Source: Desulfosporosinus sp. BRH_c37
GTDB lineage: Bacteria; Bacillota; Desulfitobacteriia; Desulfitobacteriales; Desulfitobacteriaceae
Assembly: GCA_001516045.1 (NCBI GenBank)
Contig: LOEW01000313.1
Span: 1 to 32,114, forward strand
Direction of reading: 5' to 3'
Length of the DNA: 32,114 nt
Part shown: piece by piece, positions 31,597 through 32,114 of the stretch
Layout: each line of letters opens with the position of its first letter
Numbering within the stretch: the first letter of the stretch is position 1
Translations under genes and position numbers: made by a program
Notes under the pieces: generated by a model
What the model was told of the DNA's origin: nothing
What the model saw: only the letters and a program-made list of their open reading frames with translations
Database searches by the model: none

Positions 31597-32114
31597 ATGG
31601 CATCTAAGAGTATCCTAGTGGTTGGAGGAGGAATAAGCGGACTTACAGCCGCTGTGGAAGCTTCCGAGGCAGGAAGCGAGGTCTATGTGGTCGAAGAGAA
31701 GTCCTATCTTGGTGGTAGGGTAGCTCAAATGAACCAATATTTTCCCAAACTGTGCCCGCCGAACTGCGGGTTGGAGATTAATTTCAGACGGATCAAGCAA
31801 AATCCCCGGATCAGGTTTTTCAACTTAGCGGAAGTCGAAGCGATCGAAGGACAAGAAGGGGATTTTACAGTCACCGTAAAATCAAATCCCCGTTATGTAA
31901 ACCATAACTGTACGGCTTGCGGGAAATGCGTTGAAGTCTGCCCGGCAGAGAGACCGAACGACTTCAATTACGGAATGGATAAAACAGGGGCTATATACAA
32001 AGCCCATGAGTTTGCCTTCCCAATGAAGTACTTGATCGATGATAAGGCATGTCTGGGTGCAGAATGCGGAAAATGTGTAAGTGCCTGCGAGTATGGCGCC
32101 ATTGAATTAGATAT
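31597..32114 (+). CDS. qmoA: QmoA, HdrA-like flavoprotein of the Qmo complex (partial, cut by window end)
   Basis: Subunit of the quinone-interacting membrane-bound oxidoreductase that supplies electrons to APS reductase in sulfate reducers. Only the first 172 codons are present. The FAD-binding VVGGGISGLTAAVEA (8-22) and EEKSYLGGRVAQ are followed by the HdrA/Qmo Cys region FPKLCPPNCGLEINFRR. Two ferredoxin-type motifs then appear: C105-C108-C111-C115 (CTACGKCVEVC) and C152-C157-C160-C164. The segment PKLCPPNCGLEINFRRIK is characteristic of QmoA as opposed to QmoB or general HdrA. ATG 31597 follows AAGGGAGG (31582-31589). No aprBA or sat lies just upstream in this window. Confidence 0.92.
   Translation, partial: MASKSILVVGGGISGLTAAVEASEAGSEVYVVEEKSYLGGRVAQMNQYFPKLCPPNCGLEINFRRIKQNPRIRFFNLAEVEAIEGQEGDFTVTVKSNPRYVNHNCTACGKCVEVCPAERPNDFNYGMDKTGAIYKAHEFAFPMKYLIDDKACLGAECGKCVSACEYGAIELD

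Noticed and set aside
1..32114. CRISPR arrays, tRNA or rRNA genes, transposases, phage genes
   Set aside because: None seen: no regularly spaced repeats beyond two-copy units, no cloverleaf or rRNA-like sequence, and no integrase or transposase motif in any frame.

Overview
The window looks like chromosome from an anaerobic, low-to-moderate-GC Gram-positive (Firmicutes) sulfate reducer, most like Desulfosporosinus or a close Peptococcaceae relative. The reasons are strong Shine-Dalgarno sequences (AGGAGG type), GTG/TTG starts, a complete DsrMKJOP membrane complex followed by dsrC, a qmoA gene, desulfoferrodoxin, and a Bacillus-like gene set (cvfB, yqxD/yaiI, moxR-VWA, cls). The genus is inferred from gene content and was not searched. 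Nearly all genes are on the + strand; only a DUF2935 gene and one small hypothetical gene are on the - strand. No tRNA, rRNA, CRISPR array, transposase or phage gene was found.

Layout. 1-2.8 kb: flavoprotein and iron-sulfur subunits of succinate dehydrogenase/fumarate reductase, closed by a terminator. 2.9-6.8 kb: cvfB, a block of scrambled short repeats, a YaiI/YqxD protein, and htpG. 7.3-13.5 kb: a sulfite-reduction electron-transfer operon whose first gene encodes an RsbRD-N-like protein, then dsrM-dsrK-dsrJ-dsrO-dsrP with overlapping or abutting genes, then dsrC after a small intergenic hairpin, ending in a strong terminator. 13.7-15.7 kb: class II aldolase plus short-form S-adenosylhomocysteine hydrolase, probably SAM by-product salvage. 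16-18.8 kb: a chemoreceptor, a bidirectional terminator and a convergent DUF2935 gene. 18.9-26.3 kb: topoisomerase III, a divergent DEAD-box helicase, a MoxR ATPase with a VWA protein, and a cardiolipin synthase that appears to start at an ATT codon. 26.4-30.6 kb: a small hypothetical gene, a UbiB/ABC1 kinase-like protein, a His-rich mini-protein next to desulfoferrodoxin, and a beta-hydroxyacid dehydrogenase. 30.6-31.6 kb: almost 1 kb without a clear gene but rich in palindromes and a foldable leader. From 31.6 kb: the 5' part of qmoA, cut by the window edge.

How the genes work together. DsrMKJOP and DsrC carry menaquinol or periplasmic electrons to the DsrC trisulfide made by sulfite reductase. 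QmoA belongs to the complex that feeds APS reductase. SdhAB exchanges electrons with the same quinone pool, and UbiB is commonly linked to quinone or membrane-lipid metabolism. dsrAB, aprBA and sat are not in the window. The regions most worth a second look are the qmoA upstream region, the ATT-start cls, the dsrP-dsrC hairpin, the His-rich protein beside desulfoferrodoxin, and the repeat block that has supplied the end of cvfB.
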